A stretch of DNA of 64,000 nucleotides from Isoetes taiwanensis (GCA_021234155.1 JAJEKV010000471.1:64001-128000); one strand, 5' to 3'. Counted from the first letter of the stretch, positions 33,340 to 44,140 are shown. Translations and numbers: made by a program. The notes: generated by a model from the sequence alone, not told the origin.

Positions 33340-34010
33340 AGTAACCAAAAGACCACATGTCGTTGTTCCAAAAAATCTACATGTGGTTATGTGGAGGTGT
33401 GGTTTTATTTATGGAGCTGTAGTTTTTTTATGGAGCTATAGTTTTTTTTTTTTTGAAGGTGTTGTCTTTTTTTGAGGTGTCATTTTTTTAAAAGAAGTGT
33501 TGCTTATTTTTTTGAGGGGGTGTTGTTTTTAAGAAGGTGTTGTTTTTTGAGGTGTAGTTTATAACTAGGTGTAGTTTTTAAGTAGTCGTTTTTTATGGAA
33601 GTATAATTTTTTGAAGTGTGGTTTATAAGGAGGTATAGTTTTTAAGTGGTTGTTTTTTAAGGAAGTATGGTTTTCTGAAGTGGTATGATTTTTTTAATCG
33701 AGGTGTTGTTTTTTGAGGTGTCATTTATAAGTGGGTGTAGTTTTTAAATAGTTGTTTTTTAAAGAAGTATGGTTTTTTGAAGTGTGGTTTATTAGCAGGT
33801 GTAGTTTTTAAGTGGCTGTTTTTTAGTGAAGTATGGTTTTCTGAAGTGGTGTAGTTTATAACTAGGTGTAGTGTTTAAGAAGCTATTTTTAAGGAAATAT
33901 GATTTTTTTTTTTGTGTGGTTTATATAACTAGGTATAGTTTTTACGTAGCTATTTCTTAAGGAAGTATGGTTTTTTTGAGGCCATTTCTTAAGCAAAGCA
34001 CCATCACCTG
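33340..34010 (+). repeat. Left subterminal array of CACTA-2
   Basis: About thirty degenerate units of AGGTGTAGTTTTTAAG/GAAGTATGGTTTTTTGAAGT cover the region. It is inverted with respect to 41890-42600. CACTA elements carry such subterminal arrays as transposase binding sites. Confidence 0.8.
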
Positions 34011-34093
34011 GAATATTGTTTGTGTGCTCAGCTTTGGGAATGTATCGTATTGTTTTACATCCGTGAAAAATAACTTCAACGGTTAGATCCAAC

Positions 34094-34445
34094 CACTACA
34101 AGAGAATGAGCATTTTTTGTCAGAAAAATCGTCAGACTGTCTAGAGAGATTTTTGCCTGACATACAGGCTGACGAATGTACTGACGATTACTATTTTGAT
34201 GCTTTTCCTGATGATACTACGTCAGACATATCGTCACATAAATCGTCAGAAGCCTTCGTCAGGTTAAGCGTCATATTAATCGCCAGAATATACGTCAAAT
34301 ATGTATCGTCAGAAAAAGCGTCAGAATTTGCGTCAGAATATGCGTCAGAAAAATCGTCAGAAAATGCGTCAGATATAACGTCAGATATATCATCAGATTT
34401 TGCGTCAGACGATTCGTCAGATATTGCATCAGACTAATCGTCAGA
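34094..34445 (+). mobile_element. CACTA-3: solo terminus with a CGTCAGA array
   Basis: The canonical CACTA end CACTACAAGAGAATGAGC begins at 34094. It is followed by about twenty-five CGTCAGA/GTCAGA words at roughly 10-12-base spacing up to 34445. Such arrays are transposase binding sites. No matching inverted end (TCTTGTAGTG) was found in the window, so the rest is lost or outside. The Ser/Asp-rich open frame through it is an artefact of the repeat. Confidence 0.75.
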
Positions 34446-35760
34446 TGGTGCTTTTCTAGGCGCTATCCTATATTGAATGTATCCAGCCCTAAATCCAATG
34501 GTTTAGATTGATCGACAAAATTGACAGCTTAGATTTATGTTTTTTAAGGTTTTACCTTGCTTTAGGGTTTCTTCCTTGCGTTTTTTGTTGGCTATGGTCC
34601 GTCTCTTTTTCGATTCATTTTGTGCGGGCTTGGATTGCTTCGTTTACCTGGAGGCTTGCATTGCATATGGCAACAACGACATCTATGCTTCGCCCCATTT
34701 TCTAAGAGCTGCTCGCTTTGGTCTATGACCTTTGTTAGGTCATTTGGAGACTAAGCAAACACAATCAGAGAACAGGCGACCAAAGAATGGTCGATTAAAA
34801 GTTTAGAGGGAGTAAAATCGGCATGCTATGGCTGATTTGATTATGAAAACCAGGGCTGATGCCATTTGGAGCAGAGCACTCCTGCATTCTGAACTCCTTT
34901 CTTTTTTATTCCGATGCCCCTTGCCTTTGATTTGGCCTGTGAGCAGCTGCTTTGGTTCCTTCAGACGTGATCTTCTGTTGCTTCAAGATTCCAGACTTAA
35001 CTCTAAGATGCACAAATATGCAGGTAGAGAAGCTCTTTGGCATCTACACAACAGTTCTCAGCTCTTTGGGTTACTTATCCAGGGTTGCTTTATATCCACA
35101 AACCAATCCGACCTGAGCAAGCTCATTGTTGTACACATTATTTCGTATTCAGGGTTGCTTTGTCTACAACACCAGACCTGTGCAAACTCATGTGCTGTGT
35201 ACACTATTACAACTGCATGTTTTCATAGGTTTTATTTTTAGTTTTTAAGGAAGGAAGACAAATTTGGCATTTAGGGGTTTGAGCTAAAATGCAAGTCTTC
35301 CTGCGTTATCTTCCAAAAGATGGGAGAGCTTATATATTTTAAGATTCTTTCCTTAGAGATTCTAGGAAAAGAAGGAGTTTGACCGTTGAAGCTAGACGAT
35401 TGCAAGCATTTTCTTGGTCTGTAGCAAGTTACCATGGATCTAGGGTTCTTCTCCAACTCTATACTTTAATGTCACGTTGCATTCTTGGATGTTTGATATT
35501 GTCTTTGCTGGCTCTTTGTGCCCTCTGTTTGCAAATGCAGATATGCTGTCTCATCTAACATTATATTATCCAGGTATTTTTCTTGCAAATTTTGCTATCA
35601 GTCTCATGTTATTGTTTATATGAAAGAAAAAGTTAATTTATGCAGGTTAGCACATGGTGTCTAATCAATCAAAATGAAGAGTATTGCTCATAATGCTAAG
35701 GGGAGCTGAGATTCTTTTACAAACAAAAAGGTAAGGGCTCATGCTAAGTTGGCGTCTTTG
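34446..35760. other. CACTA-2 interior, no gene recognised
   Basis: A plus-strand open stretch (34828-35241) has no recognisable family. A short phrase around TTCAGGGTTGCTTT is duplicated (about 35080 and 35150). Nothing else is supported. Confidence 0.35.
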
Positions 35761-35763
35761 TTG

Positions 35764-36035
35764 GATTGACATGCTTGACGATTTGCTCTATAAGCCAATA
35801 CAAATTTCATGCATTTGAAGTTTCACATAGTTGTGATTGTAGGGAATTCATGTTTCTGGAACTATTTATTCGAACATCTTTAGTGTTAGGATCTTCTTGA
35901 CATGCTTGACGATTTGCCTATTAAGCCAATTTTCTAATACAAATTTCAGGCATTTGAAGTTTCACATAGTTGTGATTGTAGGGAGTTCATGTTTCTGGAA
36001 CCATTGATTCAAACATCTTTACTGTTAGGATCTTT
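35764..36035 (+). repeat. ~130-bp tandem duplication
   Basis: TTGACATGCTTGACGATTTG through AACATCTTTA..TTAGGATCTT occurs twice in direct order (about 35766-35893 and 35897-36032) with few differences. It lies in the CACTA-2 core. Confidence 0.85.
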
Positions 36036-38096
36036 TATAAAATGGTTAATGCCTTGGCAATTAATGCATCTATATATGGTATACTTCACGCTTCAACAGG
36101 TTGTAGATTAAAGATACATGCTGAAAATGATGTCTGACTTTAATTTTTCAAGGTGGATGCATATGGAGTTGGAAGGTGAAAGAACCTACAAGAAAATGCA
36201 GATCTAGAATGTGCAGAGAGCCTTAGTTTTATGGTTATTTTATGGACGTCAAGGAAAAGGATGAACAAAGCCTAATATCGGTGAAGAGTTCCCTAGAAGT
36301 TCATGTGCATTAAGAAATCTAAGATATCTCTCCATGGCCTGTGCATCAACTTGCAACGGATCATATGGGGGTACTATATCTTGGAATCATCCTTCATCCT
36401 CCTTCTGAGATGATTTCAAGCCTTTTTGTCCAGATTCTAGGCTTAAGAACTGCAAAGCTGCTCTCTGTGATTAAAGGTTTATGTTATTTGTATTCTGAAG
36501 GATACTCTTATAAACTTCTCATTTTGACATATATATTTTAATGTCGAAGATGCTGATAAAGGATGGAATAAATCTTGGCAATCATCATCGTGCAATTTGT
36601 TCATAAAATCTTGAGGAGGCCAAAGTGGCATTAGGACTCTTAGGCCATTAGATGTACATCCTGAATCATAACTTCTATATGTCCTGCAAAAGCCAGCTCA
36701 CTGCCCTAGATTATGTCATTTCATGTGCGCTTTCTCAATGTACCAAAATGTGGATGCATATTCCTATAACATGTAAATTTTAACCTGGAGACCTATTACA
36801 CATTTCTAAGTAACATAAGCGAAGCTGAGAATTTAGTCAGGCATTTGCATATATTTTGTATACAATTGGTACCCTTTTGTAAGAAAAAGTTTAGCATGTA
36901 TATTTCTACTGGAGCAGTGGTCCCCTTTATACGACTTATAATTGTCACTAGATTTTTAAGGAGGCTCACAACAATGCTTCAAATCCTTTAAAATAGAAAA
37001 ATTGATACTCACATCCATTTTGCAATCATTTTCTAATAGATATTGGTTGGAGTGCAAGGTGCATCCAGTAGTCTTGCAATGTAATATTCATTGTAAATAG
37101 TAAACCAGGGGCATGTCTTTCACCAACCAATTCCCAAAACAACACTTCTTTGTCATTGAATGAGCAAGAAACTTCCATTGTGCTGGTAGTGGCTACGAAA
37201 ATAATCCATAGCAACTTAGGTTTTGAGAACCGTACTAGAGTACGTGACAACCAATCATAAAACTTCTTTATGGCAATGATAAACTTCTTTATGGATTTGC
37301 CTAACTATATTAGATTTATGATAAGGAGTTTGAGCTGAACAAGTTTTCATTCACATAGGTTCTCAACTTATTCCCAGCAACGCTGGGCACCGTTACGCTG
37401 GGCTAGAGAGAAATCAAGGTGTCGACTGAAGCTTTCAGAAATCCTCCGCCCTTTCTGAAAATTCAGAGTTAGCTTTGAGAAAAAAACTTTGCCACGTCGC
37501 AAAGTTAAGTTGTGTTGGTATTGCGTGACCTGGACTTCGACTTTTTTTTTTCGAAGTCAAGTGAGGCAACCACATGGGAACGTTGCCTTTGGCCTCAAAG
37601 TGTCATAAGCTTATGACCTTGATAAAAGTTTAATAGTTTCCATTGCCTTTATAGGATATAAAAACTAATACTGGTGTATTTCTAACCTTTGAAAACCTTT
37701 TGTCACTTCTGGATATCGATTTAGGGCATGCGTAAACCTTTAGGTTAAAAATTGATTATGGCCAAGACATGGTGCCGACATGGTTAACATTGCATTTGAT
37801 TAGTCTTCTTGAAGGGCAACAAGAATGCTCAAAGGAAATAATGTAACAACTTCAAATAAATCTCACAATATGCAGCAAGACTTGGGGCGGGGCTTATGAG
37901 CGCTTGGCCAAGGCGAAAAAAAGTTGAAGATGCAGATTGACCACTAATACTCTTGATGATGTCTCTTTCCCTTAATTCATTTTGGTGGGAGCACATATTG
38001 TAGTCAATTTTGTTTGCCTCAAAACTTAGATGTGTTTATGGTCCTTATTAATTGTTGTTTTTTGCGGTGGAATTGAGCCATCCTCAGCCACTCTTT

Positions 38097-38147
38097 GAGA
38101 TTAAAAAGGCATGTCAAAAACTAGCATTGAGACATCATCCGGACAAA
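38097..38147 (+). pseudogene. J-domain (DnaJ/auxilin-type) exon fragment captured by CACTA-2
   Basis: The frame reads EIKKACQKLALRHHPDK, matching helix II and the invariant HPD of J-domain co-chaperones, which stimulate Hsp70 ATPase. It ends at AAAGTAGTAC, a plausible splice donor. Only this exon end is present; no helix III or further domain follows. It is a captured fragment. Confidence 0.7.
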
Positions 38148-38239
38148 GTAGTACGCTTCCTGTACTACACTTGTTTTATATTCTACTATTTATGAACTCT
38201 GAAGAAAAAAGATCTTGCTGACGCATACATTTACTTCAG

Positions 38240-38334
38240 GTATTCTTGCTCAATGCAAAACTAGCAGAGGCTGAAACCATGACTCATGATGTAGTTAGGG
38301 ATCTGCTGGGGGGTTAAACTAGATATTAAGAACT
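38240..38334 (+). pseudogene. Kinesin-12 (POK/PAKRP-like) exon fragment captured by CACTA-2
   Basis: After a TTACTTCAG acceptor the frame reads VFLLNAKLAEAETMTHDVVR and then DLLG; a single-base change shifts it before VKLDI. Plant kinesin-12 proteins carry a near-identical EAEAMTHDVIRDLLGVKLD motif in the stalk. The fragment is one partial exon with no motor domain. The match is from memory of the motif. Confidence 0.55.
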
Positions 38335-38599
38335 GTAGTAAGAAATTGAATATTTGTTCTTGAGATCTTAAGGACTTCTATTAACAAAACGTGCAATTCC
38401 TTTGCCAGTCTCTATTTTCACAAGTTTACCAGTCAACTTTGCCAGTCAAAAGTTGGCCTTGCTTACTTGGCATGGCATGTCATCAATGGCATGCAACATC
38501 ATCATGCACATGACATATCACCAATGGCATGCCACATCATCATGCTTTTTTGTCTTATGTTTTCGCAGGTTGTGGTTGAAATATGCTTCGTTGGGACAG

Positions 38600-39210
38600 A
38601 GTGGCAAAGCAGAGTAGAATAGTGGCACATAAGGTGAAATGGCAATGATATGGCACTAGAAATGTTGAGGTTGCTTCGAAACAGCAAGCAAACTTCATTC
38701 TTTGCAAAAATTATGGGAGATGACATGGCATGAGTATGGTGAGGTGGCAAAGATGAGTGGTGAGGTGTGAAAAGATGAAGGGCTTGAAAACCAAAGAATT
38801 TGCCTAGACAACTTTTCAACTTAAAAATAAAGCATATTTGTCCATGGTGACATGGCATTCCCTTGGATGATGTGGTATGTGACATGATGACTAAGCATTT
38901 TATGCACTTTAGATAGAAAATGACTAGGCCAATTAAAAGAAAAGGAGAATTTTTTTGAGTGAGATAAGTAGGCAATAGTGGCAAGCAATAAGGAGATGTG
39001 GGACTAGAAATGATGATGGCATGGTATGAGCATGTGGGATGCAACTATGAGTGATGACATGGCGAAAAATGAGGGAATAGAAAATGAAGAATTTGCCTAG
39101 GCAATTTGAAACTTCTTAGAAGAAGCATATTCACTATAATGACATGGCATTTCTTTTGAAGATGTGGCACATCACAATGTATGACTAACACATTTGGTTT
39201 CAAACACATT
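38600..39210. repeat. Two diverged copies of an ATGACATGGCAT-rich unit
   Basis: About 38640-38910 and 38985-39190 share order: GTGG..AGATGAGTG, GAAGAATTTGCCTAG, AACTT..AAGCATATT, TGACATGGCATT and GATGTGG. The words GGCATG and GACATGG recur throughout. No coding potential is seen. Confidence 0.6.
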
Positions 39211-40142
39211 TGGTTTCAAATTGGGATGTCAATATATGATGTGCCAAATATTCTGACAACATTGATATTCATTGACGTAAGACAATCATCTTTTGTCCTT
39301 TGAGCTTCTTAAAACATGCAAATCCTATAAGTAGCTTATGCTGCACCAAAAGATTTATAGAAGAATATGCAATGTGCATTCAATTTTTAGAAATAGATGC
39401 GTTGAAACAGAGCTAAAAACAACGAAAAATTTAAGAGATTCTAAGCTTGGAAGAAAAACTTGGAAGATCCATCGATGGCAGAATGCATGGCAGCATAATA
39501 CATGAGATCGGCCTGTAAACATTTCTGCAGCTTCGTCAAGCTTTTGCAAATGCCCGGCATTGGCTGGAAAGACCCATAAATTCCACCAAAGAATCAAGAA
39601 AATTAAATGAACACATTCCTAAGCAAATCATGAGAAAAAACTTGCAAAGATCCTAAGCTTGGAAGAAAAACTTGAAAAATCTAAAGCATCAAGTGCCAGG
39701 GGCTACAAAGCAGCATCAGAGCAAGCTCCAAGGGCTGCCCACCGCCATAGCCACCCACCGCCATAGACAGACCTTCGCTGAAAAAAGATGGGGGCGGAGG
39801 GGCAAATTAGCTCCCCATTCCCATGTTGTGGTGATACGGCCACCGGTTCCACATTTCGGTGTGGCCAATGACCCCTTTCCGACTGCCACCGATTGTGGGG
39901 CCCCACCGGTCCACACCGTAATGTGGTTTCCGTGACCATGCCACCATACAAGGACATCCTTTTTGTAACAGTGTAAAGTGATAAAACAAGGTTATAAAAA
40001 CCAACAAACATTTAACATTATCATAACCTACGAAATTTATATTTAATAGAGATGAACGGCGGAGATGAATTCAAATAGACGGTTAAGATGGTGATCTTCG
40101 TCCTAACATCCTATTGGTGGAATTGAACTGCTTTTTATTGTT

Positions 40143-40245
40143 TGTTTCCAGGAGATATGGCGCCTTCCTTTTGCCGCTGAAATTCAAGGCCACAGCGGAG
40201 ATATGGCGCCTTCCTCTTGCCGCCTAAATTCAAGGCCACAGCGGC
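40143..40245 (+). repeat. 53-bp tandem duplication
   Basis: GAGATATGGCGCCTTCCT and the following CTTGCCGC..AAATTCAAGGCCACAGCGG occur twice in direct order. Confidence 0.85.
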
Positions 40246-40393
40246 CGGTCCATTGCAGCTTCCATCTCCATCTCCACTGTGCTCTAGGTTCGCCTTGCCG
40301 CCTCCAGCTCCACAATGGCCAGATCTTCAGATTCGCCTCCAGCTCCACTGCTGCCAGTCCAAATAGGGCCATAGCGGGAATCTTTGCGTATAG

Positions 40394-40621
40394 GTTCTTA
40401 GTGTGATTGCTCAACAAATATTGACTATTCAACGAGCTAAAGCAGCAAATCTGAAGGCTTTTGAATTTGAAGGCGTGAAACTTACTTTAAAACGGACATG
40501 TAGTGTCTTCATTACCATGAATCCAGGCTATGCTGGGCGCTCAGAGCTCCCCGACAATTTAAAAGCTTTGTTCCGCACAGTTGCAATTGCAATGATGGTT
40601 CCAGATTATGCATTGATCTCA
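40394..40621 (+). pseudogene. Dynein heavy chain AAA1 exon fragment captured by CACTA-2
   Basis: The frame after the TTTGCGTATAG acceptor reads [20 protein letters not shown], then [26 protein letters not shown] and MMVPDYAL. This is the conserved AAA1 (Walker B/sensor side) segment of axonemal or cytoplasmic dynein heavy chains, the minus-end microtubule motors. A two-residue insertion (IA) precedes MMVPDY. About 76 codons remain of a protein that normally has more than 4000 residues. It sits among unrelated captured fragments, so it is not a gene here, but the host genome probably has or had a dynein heavy chain gene. Confidence 0.92.
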
Positions 40622-40639
40622 AAGAAGGATATCCGGCAG

Positions 40640-41073
40640 TTCTGAGGCAAAAATCTTGCCTTATTCAACCCAGCATTAAATTTTGAATCAGATCCCACTC
40701 TTGCTGCACATTCTGAAGTGTGCATCTCTGCTCTGCTTGCAGAATTGGACCTAAAACGTTTGGGCTTTTTAAATCCCAGGATCTCCTTCCAGCTCTTGTT
40801 CTTTTTGTGCGAAGGATCAATAGCTCCGCCATGCAAATCTTTATCTTCAAGAGTTTGATGGAATTTTAAATACTTCAAAATCTTCCTTCCCTTGCTTCCG
40901 ACTTCAGTTTCTTGTGCGAATGCCCTGTTTTTTGGAGTTTTGGGAGAAAGTGTGCAAATCGTGCCATCTTGCATCAATTCTTTTGCTGCCTTCATGAACC
41001 CATTTAATGCATCATTCCATTGGCTTAGTCCCGCAGTTGCAAATTCAAAATCTAGGCTGGAATCATCTTCCAT
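40640..41073 (-). pseudogene. Captured coding fragment, kinase-regulator-like (weak)
   Basis: A 155-codon minus frame (41073-40606) reads DSSLDFEFATAGLSQW, KAAKELMQDGTICTLSP, then a basic stretch KKNKSWKEILGFKKPKRFRS. FEF near the start and an ADELF-like ..DG.I.PL box followed by a basic W-K-E-x-x-G region resemble plant membrane-associated kinase regulators or DUF1645 proteins. The similarity is weak. The frame overlaps the end of the dynein fragment, so its C-terminus is not natural. Confidence 0.35.
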
Positions 41074-41257
41074 TAAGGCCCCTGATTTTATTATGCATAT
41101 TTCGGAATCAGTACAAGGATTGGTGTAGAACGAGGGAAAGTATCTTGAAGCTTCTTTTCAGGTGAACAATTTTAATCTATTCCTCAATGCAGTTAGTTTC
41201 ATGTTGCAGAATACGTCTGTGTTTAGCTGAAGTTTTTTTTCTGCTGTGAAAATGACA

Positions 41258-41428
41258 GTGTGAAGACATAGTTAAGGTGGAAGAGCTATTAGACGAAGCA
41301 GGGATCAAGTATGAAAAAAGGGTGGTGGAAGAGAAGGGCATTGAAGTAGAACAGATTTTTTTCCATGATCCTGATGGCTTTATGATAGAGATCTGCACCT
41401 GTGAGAAGTTGCCAGTGGAACCACTAGG
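41258..41428 (+). pseudogene. VOC/glyoxalase-type exon fragment captured by CACTA-2
   Basis: After an AATGACAG acceptor the frame reads CEDIVKVEELLDEAGIKYEK, then VEQIFFHDPDGFMIEIC and CEKLPVEPL. This is the C-terminal half of a plant vicinal-oxygen-chelate (glyoxalase I/dioxygenase superfamily) protein. The FFHDPDGFMIEIC motif holds the metal-binding Glu. The N-terminal half is absent. The 170-base block is one terminal exon. Confidence 0.85.
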
Positions 41429-41889
41429 TGCCTCTGTTTGCCTTTCTAAACTTTATAGCTCAAAACTGAACAGAATTGCCTGAATTTTTTTCAAATCATT
41501 AACTGAGCACAGTTCGACAAATGCACATGCCTAAGACGTCAGAACTCCCATATTCTTTGGTGGCAAAGATGAGGCAATAACAGGGATTCTATAACAGGCA
41601 AATATTTTGATCTTGTAAAAAGATTTCTTTGTTTTTTTTGAGCATGATGCTTGTCATCTTTTTGTTTGTTTAGGTAGTAACTGTTTCTATCATGATTATT
41701 ATGTCTAGAATCACAAAAAGTCCAGAAACATTGAAAGCTGGAACTCTATGGTTTAATAACTACATATAAGAATAAACATACATAATTGGAAGTCACAATA
41801 TGCTTTAAGAACTACCATGCCTGATGGAATTATTTGGGTTCGATTCCCAAAAGGCAAGAAATTAACAATAGTTTGTACCAGGGTTCATA

Positions 41890-42600
41890 AATAAATTCGC
41901 ATAACATAGTGATTTTTTTTTGTCAATATTATCTTGAAATGTTGTTTTTGTAAATTTTAAAACTGCGTGTGGGTGGTTTTTTTATTTTTTCCCAAAAACA
42001 ACACTCGAAACAACCGCTACCCTTAAGAAATGACGTGTTAGTTTTTTGATAACTACACTTGAAAATGCTTATTTTTAAAAAGCCACATGTGGATTTTATG
42101 TAAAACAATACTAAAAAATAGCACCTAGTTTTGATTAACCACATTTTTTTTCTTAAAACCACATATCATTTTTTTGGAAAACTAACAACTAAAAACAATA
42201 GTTAAAAAAAAAGAGCAAACAACTACGTGTAGTTTCTAGCAAAGTCGGACAAAATTCTCTATGTAGTTTTTCAGTGTAATTTTTTTGTTTTTTTGCAAAA
42301 CAACAGTTAAAAACAACATGTGGAACTTTTAAGTTTTATTAAGAACCACATGTCTTTTTTTCACGAAAGCAACACTTGAAAACTACAACTACTTTTAAAA
42401 AACAACATGTTGAAACACATGTAATTCCTAAGCGTAGATAATTTTGACAAAATTCTACGCGTAGAGTTTTTACAAAAAAAAACTACACGTCTAAAAGTTT
42501 GACTAAAAACTACACGTCGTTTCTAGCAAATCCGGACAAAAAACAACACATAGTTTTTTGGTGTTGTTTTTTAGCAAAAAAGACACTGAAAAACAACATG
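41890..42600 (-). repeat. Right subterminal array of CACTA-2
   Basis: A/C-rich counterpart of the left array: AAAAACTACACGT, AAAACAACATGTGG and relatives recur about every 20-25 bases up to the right terminus at 42625. Confidence 0.8.
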
Positions 42601-42625
42601 TGGACCCAGTTTTGGGGTGGTAGTG

Positions 42626-42725
42626 GGTGGAAAAGCATCACCCAACGGGTGGAGAACCATTATGTGAAAAATGCATCACCCTCGAGGTGGAAAGAAACAA
42701 ACATCACCCGCGGTGGAGAATAATC
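42626..42725. repeat. GCATCACCC..GGGTGG minisatellite, the CACTA-2 target
   Basis: Units GCATCACCCAACGGGTGGAG, GCATCACCCTCGAGGTGGAA and CATCACCCGCGGTGGAG follow each other. The left flank of CACTA-2 (GCATCACCCATAGGGT, 33285-33300) is another unit, so the element landed inside one. Confidence 0.8.
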
Positions 42726-42929
42726 TTTTGGCATGATGCCGATGAAAAAAAAACATGATAATAGCAACCCCAAGGTGGAGAACAACAAAGAGTGCATGAA
42801 CAAGAAACATAAATGAAAAAGACTCATGCCCCCACGACAAAAAGCGGGAAGGGAGGGAACAACGAGAATGGAAGAGGCGATGTGAGAAGATCTGATAACC
42901 GGTCCGAAAGAGGAAATGGCCTTATATAG

Positions 42930-43050
42930 TAGCTCGTCCTTTCGAATGGCGATCCGATGTTTTCGGATCGATGCGATTCTGAGAAGAGACTCGCAAGAGA
43001 CACAAAATCGGCCGACTACCAGAGAACTTCCTTAGCTATAAGCCCAGTCG
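42930..43050. repeat. Copy of the 18.4-19.4 kb palindrome-rich repeat
   Basis: GAATGGCGATCCGATG, CGGATCGATG, GACTCGC and GAGAACTTCCTTA match the order in 19020-19110. Confidence 0.65.
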
Positions 43051-44068
43051 ACGTGAAACCTCCAAGTGTTGGGTCGAGTCATGAATCACATAAATGACCG
43101 TGGAGTGGCCTTGGCAAAGATCATCGGAACTCCCAGAACGCGGTTGCTGAGGCTCCAACGCGACAGCGGAGAATATGTACCATATTGGGATGGATCCAAG
43201 CCGATAGCAAGAAGACAATCCCGGCCGTCCGATAGGATAAAAGGGAGAGAGGATGGATAATATAAGCAGAAGGCGAGGTATATGAAAAAAATGGACAAGG
43301 TTGAGTTAGAGTCATGTGGTGCGAAATGTCTACCCATATATGACCAAATATAGGCACACTAAATAAGTGAAATAAGCAGCATGTATAGAAAATGAGGGAC
43401 ATTAGGGTGGATTTGGGGTCCGAAAATGGCCCTTATCTTGGGTTAAAGATTTCCGCGTCAGATTCGCGGGACCAATCAGGTTTGGCGCTTTTTTCAAAAG
43501 GTATTACTTGGCGGGTAGAAGGATGGCGGGCTTACTTGGCATCCACATGGCGTTTTCATAGGGGATACTGCGCTTTTATTGCAACCATGTTAATGGCCCG
43601 TATTTTTCGAGGTAAACCCCGCCCAAAATAATGGTGACTTTGACCGCCTCTTGTCGGCGTCACCAACTCCCTTATCAAATTTTGGCGCCAAACTTACATC
43701 TTGTCACTCGGCCTCTCGTGCATCCTCTCCGCCTTCACTCCTCATCGCAATCCATGTCTCCTGTAATTTACGTGTTCTTGCCCCATTTGAGAACTCCCAA
43801 GGTCAAGAAGTGGGAGGTTTTGTCTCAATAGGTTAGTGGGTGAGTATCTTTCGCCATCGAGGGGCGAGCATAGAGTTAGCGACAAAGGCGATCAGGCGTC
43901 TTGGACACATTGGATAGGTAGGATAAAGAGTTCAAGTTGAATTCTAGCGGTAGGAAAGTGGAAAGTATAACAATACGACATGCATATACCCCTATACGAT
44001 ATGGCCAAAGAGCTAATCTCCACCAAAACAAATTCCCAAAATTGCCTTAAATGGTAACCACCTTAATC
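43051..44068. other. CpG-rich region, no gene supported
   Basis: Several short frames exist on both strands, none with a recognisable motif. TTTGGCGC/TTTTGGCGCC words (about 43480 and 43678) resemble E2F sites. A 25-codon frame starts at ATG 43752 (MSPVIYVFLPHLRTPKVKKW). Confidence 0.35.
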
Positions 44069-44140
44069 GGATCACCACGACGTGAAGCTAGCTGTCGACT
44101 ACTTAAGCTGCGTGAGAGATAGTTCGGCGTCGTGTGATCT
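44069..44140. repeat. Intergenic foldback 1 (72 nt)
   Basis: Left arm GGATCACCACGACG and right arm CGGCGTCGTGTGATCT can pair. The inner part (AGCT..AAGCT) also pairs. First of seven foldbacks with the same arms. Confidence 0.75.

Larger units (their letters stand above)
33301..42625. mobile_element. CACTA-2: 9.3-kb non-autonomous CACTA transposon with captured gene fragments
   Basis: The left end is CACTACCACCCCAA..CTGGGTCCACA and the right end is its inverse, TGTGGACCCAG-like to GGGGTGGTAGTG. Flanks are GGT at 33298-33300 and GGT at 42626-42628, a 3-bp CACTA duplication. Long inverted subterminal arrays follow each end. Removing the element restores a GCATCACCC..GGGTGG minisatellite. No transposase frame is visible. 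The core holds exon-sized pieces of at least four unrelated host genes (38097, 38240, 40394, 41258) and possibly a fifth on the minus strand at about 40640-41073. This is transduplication as known for Pack-type elements. Confidence 0.92.

Noticed and set aside
33340-34010. Telomere-like G/T-rich sequence
   Set aside because: The unit is a degenerate AGGTGTAGTTTTTAAG, inverted at the other CACTA-2 end, and not a telomeric hexamer or heptamer.
34117-34437. 106-codon Ser/Asp/Glu-rich open frame
   Set aside because: It is generated by the CGTCAGA subterminal array of a CACTA end; no protein is implied.
38600-39210. CRISPR-like repetitive pattern
   Set aside because: Repeats are degenerate and irregular with no unique spacers of constant size, and the genome is eukaryotic.
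39672-40011. Overlapping open frames on both strands
   Set aside because: GC-rich stretch open in several frames at once with no recognisable motif.
41815-41870. tRNA T-arm TTGGGTTCGATTCCCAA
   Set aside because: No D-arm, anticodon arm or acceptor pairing at the right distances.
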